Assembly (NCBI GenBank): GCA_002900995.3
Contig: CM035305.1
Span: 868,001 to 932,000 of the forward strand
Source of the DNA: Ganoderma boninense
Taxonomy: Eukaryota > Basidiomycota > Agaricomycetes > Polyporales > Polyporaceae
Reading direction: 5' to 3'
DNA: 64,000 nucleotides
Position 1 is the first letter of the stretch. Each line of letters begins with the position of its first letter. Below, piece by piece: positions 11,910-24,847 of the stretch. The notes below the pieces were generated by a model. The model saw nothing but the letters and a program-made list of their open reading frames with translations. It made no database searches and was not told the origin of the DNA. The translations under genes were made by a program, and so were the position numbers.

Positions 11910-11911
11910 TA

Positions 11912-13596
11912 GCCGTCGAATACATAATGGTAGGTATTGCAGGTGGTGTACGAAGCGGAGATGATTTTCGAATTCGTATTCGTGCAGGTGCAGGTCGAAT
12001 GTCGACTCCACTGTCAGTGGGTATTTAGCGGCAAACGTTAAACGTTGCTGATCACGGACCGTCCCATTGTGATATCGATGCGAGAGGGAGGATGTTCTCA
12101 TGAGGGTTCTTATGAACAACCTAGTTCGAAGGTATAACGGAATGTCGAAGACAAGAGAGCCGAACGCTGGCGCGCGCATGAGGGTAAGTTGAAATTGGTA
12201 AATTGCGAGCGAGCGAGTGGTGGGGGGTGGTGGGGGGTGTCGCTATTCGTACAGAAGCACAACAGATTGCGTGAGACCGGACAGAGATGAGACGAGACGA
12301 GACGAGACGAGACATTGGGTAAATACCAATCACAGCGCTAGCCAGCAAGACAGATCGTGAGGAGACAAGCTTGTAAATGTGTGTATATACGTGTGCGGTG
12401 GAGAGGGTGGTGGGTGCATGTGTAGACGGAGCCAAGTACCGAGACAAAGGAGTGGAATGGGGCGGCAGCGTCCTGCTGCTGAGTACCCACAGCTATCGTA
12501 CAATTCGCAGAGTGGGAAGAAGGGGGGCAAGGCACCAGAAGGGCCCGGGCAGATGGAAGCAGACGAAAAAAATTCGCAATGGGGTAGGGGTAGACAGATG
12601 GGGGATAAGGGGTGATGGGTGTGCGGGGACAATGCGGCGGGGATGTGAGACAATATGCGATTGTAAGGGGTTCGGGATCTATGTGTGGGAGACGGGAGAT
12701 GATACGAGACGCGGCAACTAAAGTCCTTCGGCGGATGTGCATGCCAGCGCCGGCGATCGGAAGTGGAGATAGTGTCTTGCATGGGACGCCGGCGGTGAGG
12801 GATGAATGCAAGCGAGCACAGTTTGATGAACGATATCAGTCGTTCGTTTTTAGAGACAAGTGGGGAGCGATGAGTGTCGAGCGGTAGTCCGTAGGAGCAC
12901 AACAGGACCCCGGGCAAGCAGGCAGGCAGGCATAGGGATAGGAATAGATAGAGCGAGTACTCTGCGAGAGGGCGGACGGCGAGAGTCGGCTGCCGTTGAA
13001 GACAACTGGAAAGGCTTGCGAGGGGAATCGCGGGTTATCCGCGTCCTGAACCACTCCTACGAGGGTACTTCGCGAGCGCCATCGTCGTCACCAGAGTCAG
13101 CCAGATGGGAGGGTAGAATCGAGTTGCATACATGGAAGCAGAAGAGCGAGATACAGCAAGCAGAACAGCGACAGTCCCCAGCGTCGACGGCGTACCATCG
13201 AGCGTCGTGAGCAGCTTGCTTCCCATTGGAAGCGACGCCGTCAGCTGACCACGTCGAGGGCGCGCAGGCGGCTTTTGGGCACGGCGCATGGTCCGGTTTA
13301 CCCCATGTGCGCTGCAAAGAAGGAGGGCTGTCAGCCTCGGCGAACACGAAAGCAGTCAGGACGGTGACGGGGAAGACGTAAAAGGAAGCGTGCGTAGGCG
13401 ACACGGCTCGGATCCTGCGCCTGTCTCTCGTATATCCATCCTCCCCGACGTGCGTGTGCATTCGTCTATCCCCCGAGCCCCCTAGACCCTCTCTTCCAAT
13501 GCCTACACCCCATATTGCGCCCTTTCAACCGATGTATGCGTGCGCGCACGGCAGAAAACAGAAGTGGAATTACGGCAAAGCACGCCCAAACTGAAT
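11912..13596. other. Gene-poor region downstream of the CBM21 gene
   Basis: No supported gene. It includes a GAGAC repeat (12289-12313). The 3' untranslated region of the minus-strand CBM21 gene lies at its right edge. An alternative last exon of that gene could begin near 13312, giving only a few codons. Confidence 0.4.
12289..12313 (+). repeat. (GAGAC)5 microsatellite
   Basis: Five perfect GAGAC units in intergenic DNA. Confidence 0.85.
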
Positions 13597-16089
13597 CTAC
13601 TCACCTCCAACCATCCCCGCGTCTGGCAAACCCCCAAAGCTAAACCCCGGGAACCCATATCCCACCCCCGCCCCAAACCCGACCTTCGCCTTCGCCGGTG
13701 GCGTCTCCAACGCCCCCGTCCTCGGCGTAGCCGCTGCACCCGCCGCTGGCGACGCGTTGGCGGCTGGCGGCGAGCTCTGTGCGAAGCACCATTGCCTCAG
13801 CAGCGCCGCGTACGACGGGTCGCTCGTGTCCACGCGCTGCCCCGGCGCGCTGGCGTTCAAGCCAAGCTCACGCACGGCGTTCGTCAGTGTTGCCACGGCG
13901 GCCACCTTGTCCGCGTCGGGCGGTGACGGGACCTCGAGGCCGAGCGCAGATCCCGACTGTGAGGGGCTCCCTGGTCGAAGTGGACTAACAGTCCCGCTCG
14001 ATGTCGGGCTGCCCTCTTTCGAATGTGGGGGGCTCAGCAGTTGCGGGCGTGCGTAGCCCATGCTACTCGCACCGTCGAAACCGAACCCATACGATGATGG
14101 ACCGTAGGACTGCGCTTGAGATAGCGACTTCACAGACGGTCCAGGTATCGACGACAGCGCAGGAAGGGTTGGCGGGGAGGAGGCGGAAGGCGACGGCGCG
14201 CGATATGTGGGAGAAGACGTTCCAGCCGCGGCGGAGGCGGCGAGTCGCGCTTTGACAGGCGTCGGACGGTACGTCAGAGGCGGCCGCGTCGGGGGAGACG
14301 GGCTCCTCTTCTCATCCTTGGCAGGCTGGCTAGGCCCCTCCTTCGGCGCGTCCGCATTAAGCCCGGCATCCATAGGAAGGCTCGCGGTTCGTATGCGGAC
14401 GGTGCCCGGAGGGGTCGTGGGCGGCGTGACCATGGACGAGGAGGAAGCTTGAGCAGAAGGCGCGACGTAGTTGCTGAAGCTGAGCTTCCTCGAAAGATAC
14501 GCTGCCGTCGGAGAGCCGAGGCCCTTCTCGCTCAATTTCTCCCGCTCGCCCTGGTCGCGTCCAAGGGCGGGGAGGGGGGACGAGATGCTCCGAGTGAGCT
14601 GTGGCGGGGCAGGCGCAAGTTGCCGCGTCGGAGGGGCATATGGCGAGACGGTACCGGTGGCTGGCGTCGTTCTGAGCGTGCTTGGGGCACTGAAAGTCCG
14701 CTGCTGGGAGTGCGCGACTCCGATAGCGGGTGAGGGTAGGGGGGAAGCCGCTACCCGACGGAAGCCAGTCCGGTAGTTCGCGCCGTCGTTGTTGTCCCAC
14801 CACTCACCACCCCCGCCGGGATTATACCGGACGACAAGAAAGAGGGTCCGCTCGGAGAGCTTGGACTCGTAGTCTTCTAGTCGGATTGTAAAGCTGTGTC
14901 GGGGCGATTAGCCGTATGTCTTCACATGGTGACCGGCGATCTGCACATACCTGAAGCGATCCCATGCTGGTCCCGAGCCCTCCTTGTGATCGTCCTCCGC
15001 CGGTTGCCCGGTCGCGATCTTTCCGGCGACGTCGCCCAACGTCCGCGGACGCGGGAAGGGAGGGGGGAGGCCTGGCAAGCTGACTACGTGCTTACACATG
15101 ACCTCGCTTGTCGTTTGCCAGTCATCCAGGGTGAATCGCACCGCTACAACCTTCTCAAACGCTATGTTCCGCACCAACACCGTGCCCCTGAGCGTCGGTG
15201 GGCGAGTCCTGGGAAGCGCAAGCGTCTCGAGGAAGACATTGGCGTAAGGGGATGGATTGGCTTTGGGGACAGGACTTGTCCGGTCGACACCGTTATCAAT
15301 TTCATGGAGAAGCGTCGCGGAGGCGGTGGAAGCAATGGGAGTCGTAGAGAGGACGGGGAAGGGAAATGAGCTGCTCTCAGCCTCGGTCTCGGTCTCAGTC
15401 TCCTCGCCCGGAGGCTTTGATAGTGATGCTGGCTTGCCAGTGCGATTAAAGACACGGATGGTCTCCAGGCCTGAGTCCTTCTCGGCGAAATGCACGTTCT
15501 TCAGACTGGGCGTAGCAGGCGCAGACTGTGCACGAATGTGTTTGGAGGGAAGTTCGGAAATGTTGGGGGAAGATGATGATGATTTGAGGGAGGACTTAAG
15601 AGGCTTGCCGTTGGAAAGAATAACGGGCGTGGAGGGAGTGCGGGGGAGAGAGGGCGAGAGCTTAGACGAGGACCTTGATGAAGCGAAGGCCAAAAGAGGG
15701 GAGCGGTGCAAGGGGGAGGAGGGGGAGGAGGTAGGGAAAGGTACAGCGGAGCGGTTGACAAGCGGAGGGATTTCGATACGGGGAGGAGGATCTACGGCAG
15801 GCGAAAACTTGCCAGCGTCGATGGAGAGACGGAGGGAGTTGAGAGGGTTATAGGTGGGGGGATAGGATGGATAAGAGGGGCGGTCATCGTCATGAGCGTT
15901 ATCATCGTCGTTGTCGTTAATGTGGAAGACGGCCTTCTTGTTGAGACGAGGGAGTTGACCGAGGCCAGCAAAGGCACCGGGGCCACGCTCTTCAGAGAAG
16001 TTGGAGGAGGAACGGGTACGACGGTGAGGAATGGCGGGGCGTGTCGCGGTGGCGGTCGGGGCGGCGTCGGAGGGGCCAGCGTAGGGCAT
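13597..16089 (-). CDS. CBM21 protein, probable glycogen-targeting PP1 regulatory subunit
   Basis: Two exons, 16089-14951 and 14893-13597, splice in frame to about 811 residues. The N-terminal 280 residues are Ser/Pro-rich and disordered. KNVHF at about 197-201 fits the RVxF docking motif for the catalytic subunit of protein phosphatase 1. A CBM21 domain (about 284-425) follows: VLVRNIAFEKVVAVRF, DDWQT, then across the intron WDRF, RLEDYE, LVVRYN and EWWDNN with NYR. This arrangement is that of Gac1/Pig1-like subunits, which bring PP1 to glycogen to activate glycogen synthase. The long C-terminus is low complexity. The start is the first ATG of the frame (16089). The frame ends at 13597, but a GTGAGT donor at 13604 would allow a tiny extra exon. 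The role is inferred from family knowledge. Confidence 0.8.
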
Positions 16090-17540
16090 GGCGCGCGGGA
16101 GTGGGGACGCGAGGATGGAGGAGGAGGGGGTTATATTGGAGGGCCCCGCCAAGGGGAGGAGGGAACGGACGGGAGAAAGATGAGGAGGGGATGGACGAGC
16201 GAAGGACAGGCCCAGCGCAACGGATCTCCTGTTTTCAACCCAGCCCTTTCTTTATCTTTTTCCCTTTTCCCATATATGGCTATGATGTCACCCATCCTCC
16301 CCTCGCAAACTCTCTCCAGCGCCGTCTGACTATCTTCCCCAACGTCCCAAATTTTCTGCCCTTGCTCGACAAATTCGTCAACGCCCTTCCCGCCGACGAC
16401 CCGCACAGCGAGCGGTGGGGCGAGGACAGTGGCGCCTGGACCGATGTCGCTGGTCTAGTTGGACACACTCCACTTGGTCCACCAGGCCCGATCTCCTATC
16501 GAGTTGTTGTTTGAGATAACGGGCAATGTCGCCATTTCCTCCCACTCGCCGCCCAACGCACTGAGAGAGTTGTCCCCAATTTTCCTTCGTCTTCTCTTCC
16601 CACCCCCACGCCTGATTCAGAGCGTGGTGGTCCATTTCACTTCCCGCCTCCAGCGCCCCCAGCGGATGTCTCGACTCGGACTCTGCAGCCTAGCCCGACG
16701 GGCGCGCGTCTTCTGCGTCTTCCAGCACATCACACCTCATCAGCAGCCCTGATTTCCTCATCCCACCGACCCGGTCCTCTCTTCCTCACCTTCGTGTCCC
16801 GACCCACCGCTACCACCTTGCCTTTCCTGGCCTCCGAATTCCATCTTTCTCGCCCCACCCGTCCATGGCCCGGCATCGATCCTCGTCTGGCCGCCCAATT
16901 GCGTCTTGCCTCGCGGTTCCCCGCTTTCGACGCAATTCCCATACCCCATGACCGACGATGTCGTCGACTCGTCCCTCATTGTCCCCGGCTCAAGAGGAGT
17001 CTTGTAAATTGCCTCGGACGATTGTGGTACCAGGTAACTGCGTAGAGTCGCATGGTGGCGGGGCGGGCAAGTCATCATTCTGACATGCGCGGATCGGGCC
17101 ACACGATCTCCATAAGTGCGCTTCCGACCACAATGGGCGCCAGTCCTAGATTGACTGAATGCCGATCGAGAGATCATTCGGCGTCTGCATGTCCATTTTC
17201 GGCACGCCGCCCACGTTTCCATTTGGCGCTGAGTCATGGAAATTACGTACGCCCCTGCACAGCGCTGCTGTCCCTCCCCCTCCCACCACCCTCACGCCCC
17301 CAAGGGCGGACAGTGCTCTCGACGCTTCTACCTCTCCACCTCGTCATCCTCGTATCTAACCTCAAATATATCTTCTCTTCTCTTCCCTGTCACCTGTCCT
17401 CCGAGGAGCCTGAATCTCGTTATCTAGCTTTCGCTACCTTTTGAGCCTCCTTGAACGCCCCCCTTTCACCCCGACCTATCAACATCTTGCGCCCGATTAC
17501 TCTCAGAATTAACCCTGACTTCCGCATATCGCGAAATGGC
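16090..17540. other. Upstream region of the CBM21 gene, no other gene seen
   Basis: CATATATG at about 16271-16278 could serve as core promoter for the minus-strand gene. Beyond that I see no supported gene. Confidence 0.4.
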
Positions 17541-17559
17541 TGCGCGGCGCAACGGCAGG

Positions 17560-17940
17560 CTTGCTTCTCTCAACCTCGTCCAGTAATAGGATGTCTAATT
17601 TCAAGCCGGGACCCTTTAGCGGAGGAGTAAGCATTCATTCTCTCATCGCTCTTCCTATCTTCCCATTGCCCTTCTCGCGCAAATTGTCCTGTCTCGGCCT
17701 CCTCGCTGCCGTCTTTCGAATCAGATTCGAGATCACCTCGTCTAGCACATCCTGTGCTCGCATCATCCGCGGAAGGAGTGCTACTTGACGTATCCACACG
17801 CCATCGACATTGACACCCGACGGACAGAGGACATCCACCCAACTTCTCTGGGCCCCTTCGGCCCAGAACACGCGCATATAGTCCACAATCCCCATTCCCT
17901 GGTCACTTTGAATCTTGGGGCGGAGCTGATTATCGCCGCG
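17560..17940 (-). pseudogene. Possible exon or gene remnant, unknown protein
   Basis: On the minus strand a frame around 17940-17635 reads like ordinary globular protein (PKIQSDQGMGIVDYMRVF, WVDVLCPSGVNVDGVWIRQ, MMRAQDVLDEVISNLI), unlike the neighbouring arginine/proline-rich chance frames. Replacing its arginine-rich end by splicing from GTGATC to an AG near 17620 would add DILLLDEVERSKPAVAP and a stop at about 17530. I could not find a convincing first exon upstream; the frame is closed by stops near 17960. I do not recognise the family. It may be a small gene, an exon of a decayed gene, or chance. Confidence 0.3.
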
Positions 17941-17959
17941 AAGGCGGTTTACTTCTCAT

Positions 17960-20900
17960 GGTGCGTCGCAGACGCCGAGACAACGTACGCATTATACATC
18001 GAAGCCTGCCCCGCGCACCACCGCCACGCACCGAAATTCTGACCTGGAATCTCGCTAACGCAACGCTCGCTCTAGGGTCGCGCGCGTGAGATCTGGCAGG
18101 CTTTACGGCTGCCTGGTCGAGGTCGCGTCTACTAGCCAGCGGACACGACGACGGGAGAAAAGCGCGACGCGTCCACCCTCGCTACCTCGAGCCCGGGTCT
18201 AGAACATCCAGGACACCCGGGGTTTGCACCCCGCGCGCTCCGCCGATGGGTTCCCGTCCGGAGGTGGGCCACAGGCAGTCGCGGGTGTGAAGGAGGAAAG
18301 GAGGTAGACGGCGAGAGGGGTTGAGAACGGCATGCGCAGCGAGCCAAGCAGATTCTGTGCCGCAGACGCAGGTGCGTGTGCCGTTTTGGTCTCCAGTCGT
18401 CCTTGCTTCCCATGCTCAGGGCTCGACCTTCACCGATCCCGGTCACTCCCTGCGAATCCCATAGATTCATCAGTCCTTTGCAGTCCGCAAGGATGCGACA
18501 TGGACGTGCTTTGGGGAGTTTTACGTACGGATTTGCCGAGGGGCCAGTGCAGCTGATGGCAGCGTCGCAACGCAAGAGGCCATGGGAGACCCTGGGAGAC
18601 CTGGGGTGGACGCGAGGTGAGTGCAGGCGCAACGCCCTTTCTTCTGGAATCCTGAGGTGTGGGACGCGTCGCTCGGTGTCAGATCGAACCAGCCTTCGCG
18701 CCAACGCCGACGTCGTCTGAAGCACGATTGGGACGATACACGACTGGACAGTTGCTTGCGGTCGTCGGGGATACGGACATAGTTCAGACCGTAACGCGGG
18801 TCATTCATCGGATGCAATGAGCCACACTCGTGGGCACATCCAGCGTTTCTTCTGGCCAGCGGGATCTCATCGACCGTCGAGAACAGTGGAGTTCGTCGCG
18901 TTCGTTATGCGTTCTTAACGTTCATCACGATGAGCTATGACGGTGTAGTGCTTTCCTGAAGGCTTCAGCTCAGTGTTCGTGCTTACAGAGGTGCGAACGA
19001 GAGCGCCATTGACGTTGATCACGTTCATTGTTCATTACCTTCTCCCAGGTCTGTCGCCTAACTGCCCACTGACCTTTGTTCCCGTGCTCTGTTCTAGTGG
19101 CCGGCGGTCCCTGTGCGCCACGACGCCCCATTATTTTGCCCTTACGTTGACCGTAGTCCTCCCAGAAATATGACCCAGGAAGTCGCCAAGAGCCTCGACG
19201 CTACGGCAAGCGAATAATGGTACGATGAGCCCCCTTCCAGTGTTGCTGTTGCTACTTTATGTAACAACCCCCAAAGCTTCGCAGACCGTTCCTCACACAT
19301 CTCTGGGGCAGGTCAGACGAGCCCGTAGTGGCGAGATCTCGACCCCCCGGTCATGACACGATCTGAGAAGCCAGAAGCGCATACTTACACTGTGCCCTGC
19401 GCGGCAAGCTCAGCTGTCCATTCGCCTCTCGCGCGTTTGGCACCTGGGCTTAACACGCACCTGCATCGTCCGTGCTGCGGCCACGGTCAGGGTCTGATGC
19501 CCAGGCACCTCCGCTTTCGTATGCGCCCTTCTCGGGTTCCGGTTCTCGTCCAACAGATGTAACACAACCGACTTGCCAGCCCTCGTACGTCAACAACTCA
19601 GGACAGTGTGCTTGCCGCCGGCCTAGCAACAACTCACGAGAACGAGAACGACCTCACGCGCGCTGTGGCCAGCACGGCCCTCCCCCAATGTTTCCATCCG
19701 TGACGCATCCCGTTTGTGCCCCGGTCCCCAGATCCTGGCCCGCTTGGCACGCCCGCGAGAACGAGAACGATGGGAGCCACGCACACGCACCCCCGAGACG
19801 CGCCCAATCTCCAGCCATACGCGCGGACGCGGACAGGTCACCTGCGCCCCGTCCGTCGCCAGACGGGCGGTACATCGCGCGTCCGCTGACCGATCCGTCT
19901 CTGGGCACGCGCTCCGACGCGCCTCGAGGTATTGCGGTAGGGGTGGGTGGGAGCGCGAGGAGCTCGAGAAGATTCGAGTTTTCCCTTTGCGGTCGGCCAT
20001 TGGGTGCAGGGTCCCCCCCCTCTTCCTCTCCCTCGCGCCCCCGATCCCAGCCAGCCGGCGGGCGTGTTTGTCGGCTTCTGCGGGCCTTCTTGCGTGTTTA
20101 GGTGGGCCCGGTTACCGTGCCCGGAGCCCTGCGCCTCGCCGTTCCGCGTTATCGCTCTGTTCTGCTCGGCCCCCGTGCACGGGACGCGGGTCGCGGGTCG
20201 CGGGTCGGAGGAACTCGAGGTACGGTCACGGCGAGAGCAGTGGCGGACGGGTGCTCGGATGCACGGATGCTCGGACGCGCGGACGGAGAGCACATCCCGC
20301 TCCGAGGTTCTCAGGCGCTGCACGCTGCGCTGACAGTCGATCCCCCGGTGAGTGGCCTCCCCAAAACGTCGGCATATCTCGTCGTGGCCTGACCCTGGTC
20401 ATCGTTGCTGTCCCACTGGCTGGCAGGCATGTTCTATTGGGGAATACTGTGATACATAACCCTCCAATTCCGGACGCGTGTGGCTGCGGAAGGCAGGCGT
20501 GCGGAGCGCCCGCGAGCCCGGATGCCGGCACCCCCAGCACTTCTCGTCCGTCGTGGCGTTCCTCCGCTTCGCAAGGCATTGGCCACACCCTCGTAGCATT
20601 ACCCACGCGAAGTTGGGCCATTCACGGCCCGAAGCGCTGTTCGACCCCCTCTATCGTGCCATCGATACCCTTGACGCGAATAGCGATCAGGTTATCGCGC
20701 TCCAGGGCTTGTCAAGCCTTATTGCACCGTCGAACATGAAGCGCCAAGAGCTCGGTGGTACTCGTCGCAACCGTGCCCAGTGTCCTGCTTTCGCCCCTTA
20801 TCGCCGCACGCGTCCGCGTTTCCCTGCTGAGACACATCAATCTCTTGGACCAGGCGCGAGGCCTAGCCCAAGCCCTATGTACCGCCGGCGAGAATCAATG

Positions 20901-23900
20901 ACACACCAGCTTCTCACCTCCGCCTGTGCAATAAACCTGCGCACCAGTGGTACGAGCTTCTTTGGCACGCTACGTGATGGCAACAAGGATAATAATCCCT
21001 ACTTCCAGGCGTCCCTCCAGCTCCTGAGACACACAGCGGCCCACACATTCTGATCCCGTCCCTCGCACGTTGTTGGTTCTGGACATTGGGGACAAAACAG
21101 ATAACCCACCATCGCAGAGTGGTGACGCCGCAAGAATGGAGCGCTGCGGCCGCGCACCGCACGCCCTGCTCCCCCAAGATGATCGCGATTCCCTGTTCAA
21201 GCTCGCGAGATGGGCGCTCCGATGCGCCAGGGCTCCCCGAGGTCGGCTGGCCATCGACGGTGTGGCGACTCGCGAGCTTGATGCTTCGTCCCTGCGGTGG
21301 CTACGGCGGTGGCGACGGCAACGGCGGCCCTGTACTTATTGTTTCGTGGTCGCGCTCCCACGCACGCCCCGCCATCCTTTCTGCCTTCCTTTTTGTGTCG
21401 CGCCCGCGCTCGCGCTCGGTGTTCAAAAACCTCTTTACTACGTTGGGCGTACCCCGCCCAGATCGGCGCACGACTGTCGGCGTCCGCGGTGCTGGACTGC
21501 GCCGCGCGATACGCTCGACGGCGATGGAATGCATCTGTGGCTAGAACGACGTGTTCCTGGCCATATACCCTATCTTACGGCACTTCACGCTCGAACTGCG
21601 ATGTTGGGCACTGGCGCGGACGCTTCACAGCCCGCCTTTTCGACGCCCCCGAATCGGGGTTGCCGGTGGCTGCGAACGCGCAGGTTGTCGGCCGACCTGT
21701 TCTTGAAGCTTGACTATCTTCCAGTCTCTTCTGCTCTGCACCGACAATTCGCCGCTCTCATGGGCACCCCGGCGGGCGGCCTCGACGTGCGGACGCGAAT
21801 AACCAACACACACTCTTCCCTACGGTGGAGTGAGGGGGACGTACAGGACGAAGATACTGCGATAACACGCACGTCAGCCTCTCGGGTGCCTCGCTCGTCT
21901 CACGGCAGAAGTCGAAAGGAAGGGGTTCGCGCAACGGCCATCTGTGGAAGGTTGTGGTCGGCAGGCGACCGCGACATGGAATTCGAAGCTCCCGCGCTCT
22001 TCACCCACCTTCCGCGGGGAGTTGAGAAAGAGGCGAGTGTTGTTCGCCTGCTCACGGTGGGTGTTCGCCGTCGTACAGACACCGATGTTCGTCGGGCGTG
22101 TACGCTACAGTCTCCTATCTTGGCTCGGTATCGCCGCTGGGCAAGAGCCCACGCCGGAGATGGAAGTATGCACATCGCCATGGCGGTGCGATGCCGCGCT
22201 CGGCTGGGCCGATGAGGTGCGCTCCAGGCTAGGTTCGAAAACACACGCATATACTCAACGCTTTCTTCGAATTATTCCTTCAGGGTACAAGTCGCCTATC
22301 GTTGTTGTTACTCACGGTCGCAGGCCCGGTTCCCAACATCGTAACGCTTTTTGGATCGTGCCTTTGCTCGGCTCCGGGCCTTCGATCCGAGGGAAGCATG
22401 GATCCTCGGTGCTATGCCTCCGTCGCACCGAACTCCGTATGTCATCCCTCATTTTGCAGATCATTTGTTTTGGATATAAAGGCGGGGTTCCGAGAGCTCG
22501 CTGGACGACGTGCTCGCACCCCGCGACCTGTGTCGTCCGGTTGGTCATATCTTACGTCCTTGAGTGTTGCTTACGTCTCGGGGAGCAGATGTACTATCCG
22601 GTGTTTAAGTGGGATTGCCGTTGGCGCTCCCTCTAAGATCGCGGTAGCTTTGGTGCACAGCGCTGGGTCGTCGTGCTGTTGGGTGCGTTCTACCCTGCGA
22701 TGTTCTGGTTTCTGACGGCGGTCCATGGCCGTTCACCATTCTTAGGCCGCAAGCGCTGACTTGTGCTGTACTTACTTGAGCTTTGTTAGACAGACGTGGC
22801 AATGCCAGCAACGTGTTGTCGTTCTGGATGCGCCACACTCGCGGACCCGGTACGGGTACCGAACAAAACATGCGGGTGTCACGACGACCAACAAGAAACT
22901 CCCGCGCTCCACCTTCTGGTTCATTGCGGGGCTGCCGACGTTGATGCGAGATCTCCTCTCCGCGACTATACTCCATGTCCTCTTTGGAAAACTTTCCCCA
23001 ATCCTCGAGGCTTGTGGCACAGTGTGGGGTTTGACGATCTTGCATTGCACCTCACCTTGCCCTCCGATGGTTCAATCCGAGGCTTGAGCTCAGTGATCGA
23101 CACGGCCGCTCAATCATCTGGCGTTGTATTCCATGTATACTTCGCCCTTATCTCTACGTCACAGTGAGTCGGCAGCTATCTACTGTATTGGAACAAATTG
23201 CTCATTGCCACCCTTGCGTACAGTAAACGCAATTTGCGCGCCACGTCGCACGCGGCGACGGCGTTGACGGTCCTCGTACCGAGCACCGATGCTTCTGCAA
23301 TAGGGGCACCATGCTAGGTACCCGAGGCCCTCAGGACCTGAGAAATGGAAGGGCGACGATCCCCTGGGTATGGCATGTCGCGTTAATATCCTGTTAGCCT
23401 CTTCTCAGTTTTATGGCATTCGCCGAGCCTCGAAGATTTCTTTGTTCTTGGCTCGATCTAGAGCGGCGAACAACGTGCGCAGAGCTTGATCCTGGTCTCT
23501 GCGTGCATACTGAACGTTCTTGCGCGCACGCCCTCGCGACCACTCACGTTGGGCGCGAGCCCGAGGACGAACACCGCGGAGTGCTCTCGGGCGTGCGGCC
23601 GATGCAGATCACGCCACCATTGGCAACATCGACGATGGCTGATATGATGCGCACCCCAGATCGGTTTGCGGGACGGTTTGCGGGACGAACGACGCGGCGG
23701 ACACGCCGCCGCAGGCAGTCTCCAGGCGACGACTCGACGAACATAGTTTAACGCGCCCACCCCTCACCCCGCCGATCGCCCAGAAAGGCAACGGTCCGCT
23801 CGCCCGCCCGCCCAGCGACTTCTTTCTCCTTCGCCATCAGCCGAAGACGCTGCAGAACACCGCCCACCTCGCACTCCGCAAAATACAGCGGCCCTGGGCT

Positions 23901-24847
23901 CGCCCGCGACGGCCAGTCGTTCACTGTCACGCCGTAAATACTCGGCATTTTCCTGGGGCTGGAAAATCTTCACCGAACAAGGAGCGACGAGCAAGGCACT
24001 GGACAAACCCCTCGGTTCCCCGGTCGGTTGCCCCTTTCGTCGAGGAGATAAGCAACGGCACCAGTGCGTCGTTCCCGCAAGACCCTTCACACCACATCAT
24101 CAGTATCTCTCGGTGAGCTCTGACTATTCCGCCGCTTCCATCCCAGAGTTCGTTGGTTGGCGTAAGGCTCCTTCACCCCGGGTCCAGCGCTCAGCTGCAC
24201 TAGGCATTCGAGTCCCCATCTGCTTGGCTGAATGTTCGACTGTGCTCTCTCCATGCGGACAGTGGATATCTTTCACCTCCGATGGCGTATAGTGTTCATT
24301 ATGTGGCGATAATTGCGTTCATCAAGCGATAGCCATACGGGCACACGTACCGAGTACCAGCGGTATTCCGAATACCTATCTAACTTCCTCCGGTCCAAGG
24401 TTCGAAGCCAGCCAGACTCGAGTTCTGGAGCAAAGGCCGTGCTCCAAACGTGTGCTGTGGATGCCACGCTCGCCGGAAGTCACTAGTGCTCGCGATGGGA
24501 GCTCCCGACGAAGCGATTCGCCGTGAGTTTTCCGTCCATCGATGAGGGCGTCGGTCCCGTTTTGTTAACCACTTGTGATTGCAGACGACGCAAGATTACG
24601 ACTTCGGGTCCACGATGGTGTTCGCCGAAATGCAGCCCTGAGACATTCGGTACCTAGCTCTAAAATTGTTCTTCCGTCTACCCGCGCTCTAAGTGATCTC
24701 TGTACAGGTCCATTATCATTACTTAATGCTATCAAATGCGGCGAGGCTCTTCTCTCAGCCTCTAGAGTGGAGTAGGCCTATTATCCTACAGCCCCTTCGC
24801 AAATCGCTCAAGCCAGTGTTTGGTCACGAATTCCTGGTAGAAGATGG
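17960..24847. other. Long gene-poor GC-rich region
   Basis: Many open frames of 100-380 codons exist on both strands, but they overlap one another, are dominated by Arg, Pro, Ala and Ser, and show no domain, signal peptide or splice continuity. I see no transposon ends or coding remains that I can name. A 12-bp unit GGTTTGCGGGAC is directly repeated at 23663-23686. Confidence 0.4.

Noticed and set aside
12330..12917. Minus-strand 195-codon frame rich in Pro, Ser and His
   Set aside because: Reads through simple GA/TC-rich sequence on the other strand; no protein features.
19472..20739. Overlapping long open frames (up to 341 codons) on the plus strand
   Set aside because: Composition is Arg/Pro/Ala/Ser-rich, several frames are open at once on both strands, and no domain or splice pattern is seen; typical of stop-poor GC-rich DNA.
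21070..22215. 381-codon open frame
   Set aside because: No start context, domain, signal peptide or hydrophobic core; alternative frames over the same DNA are equally open.
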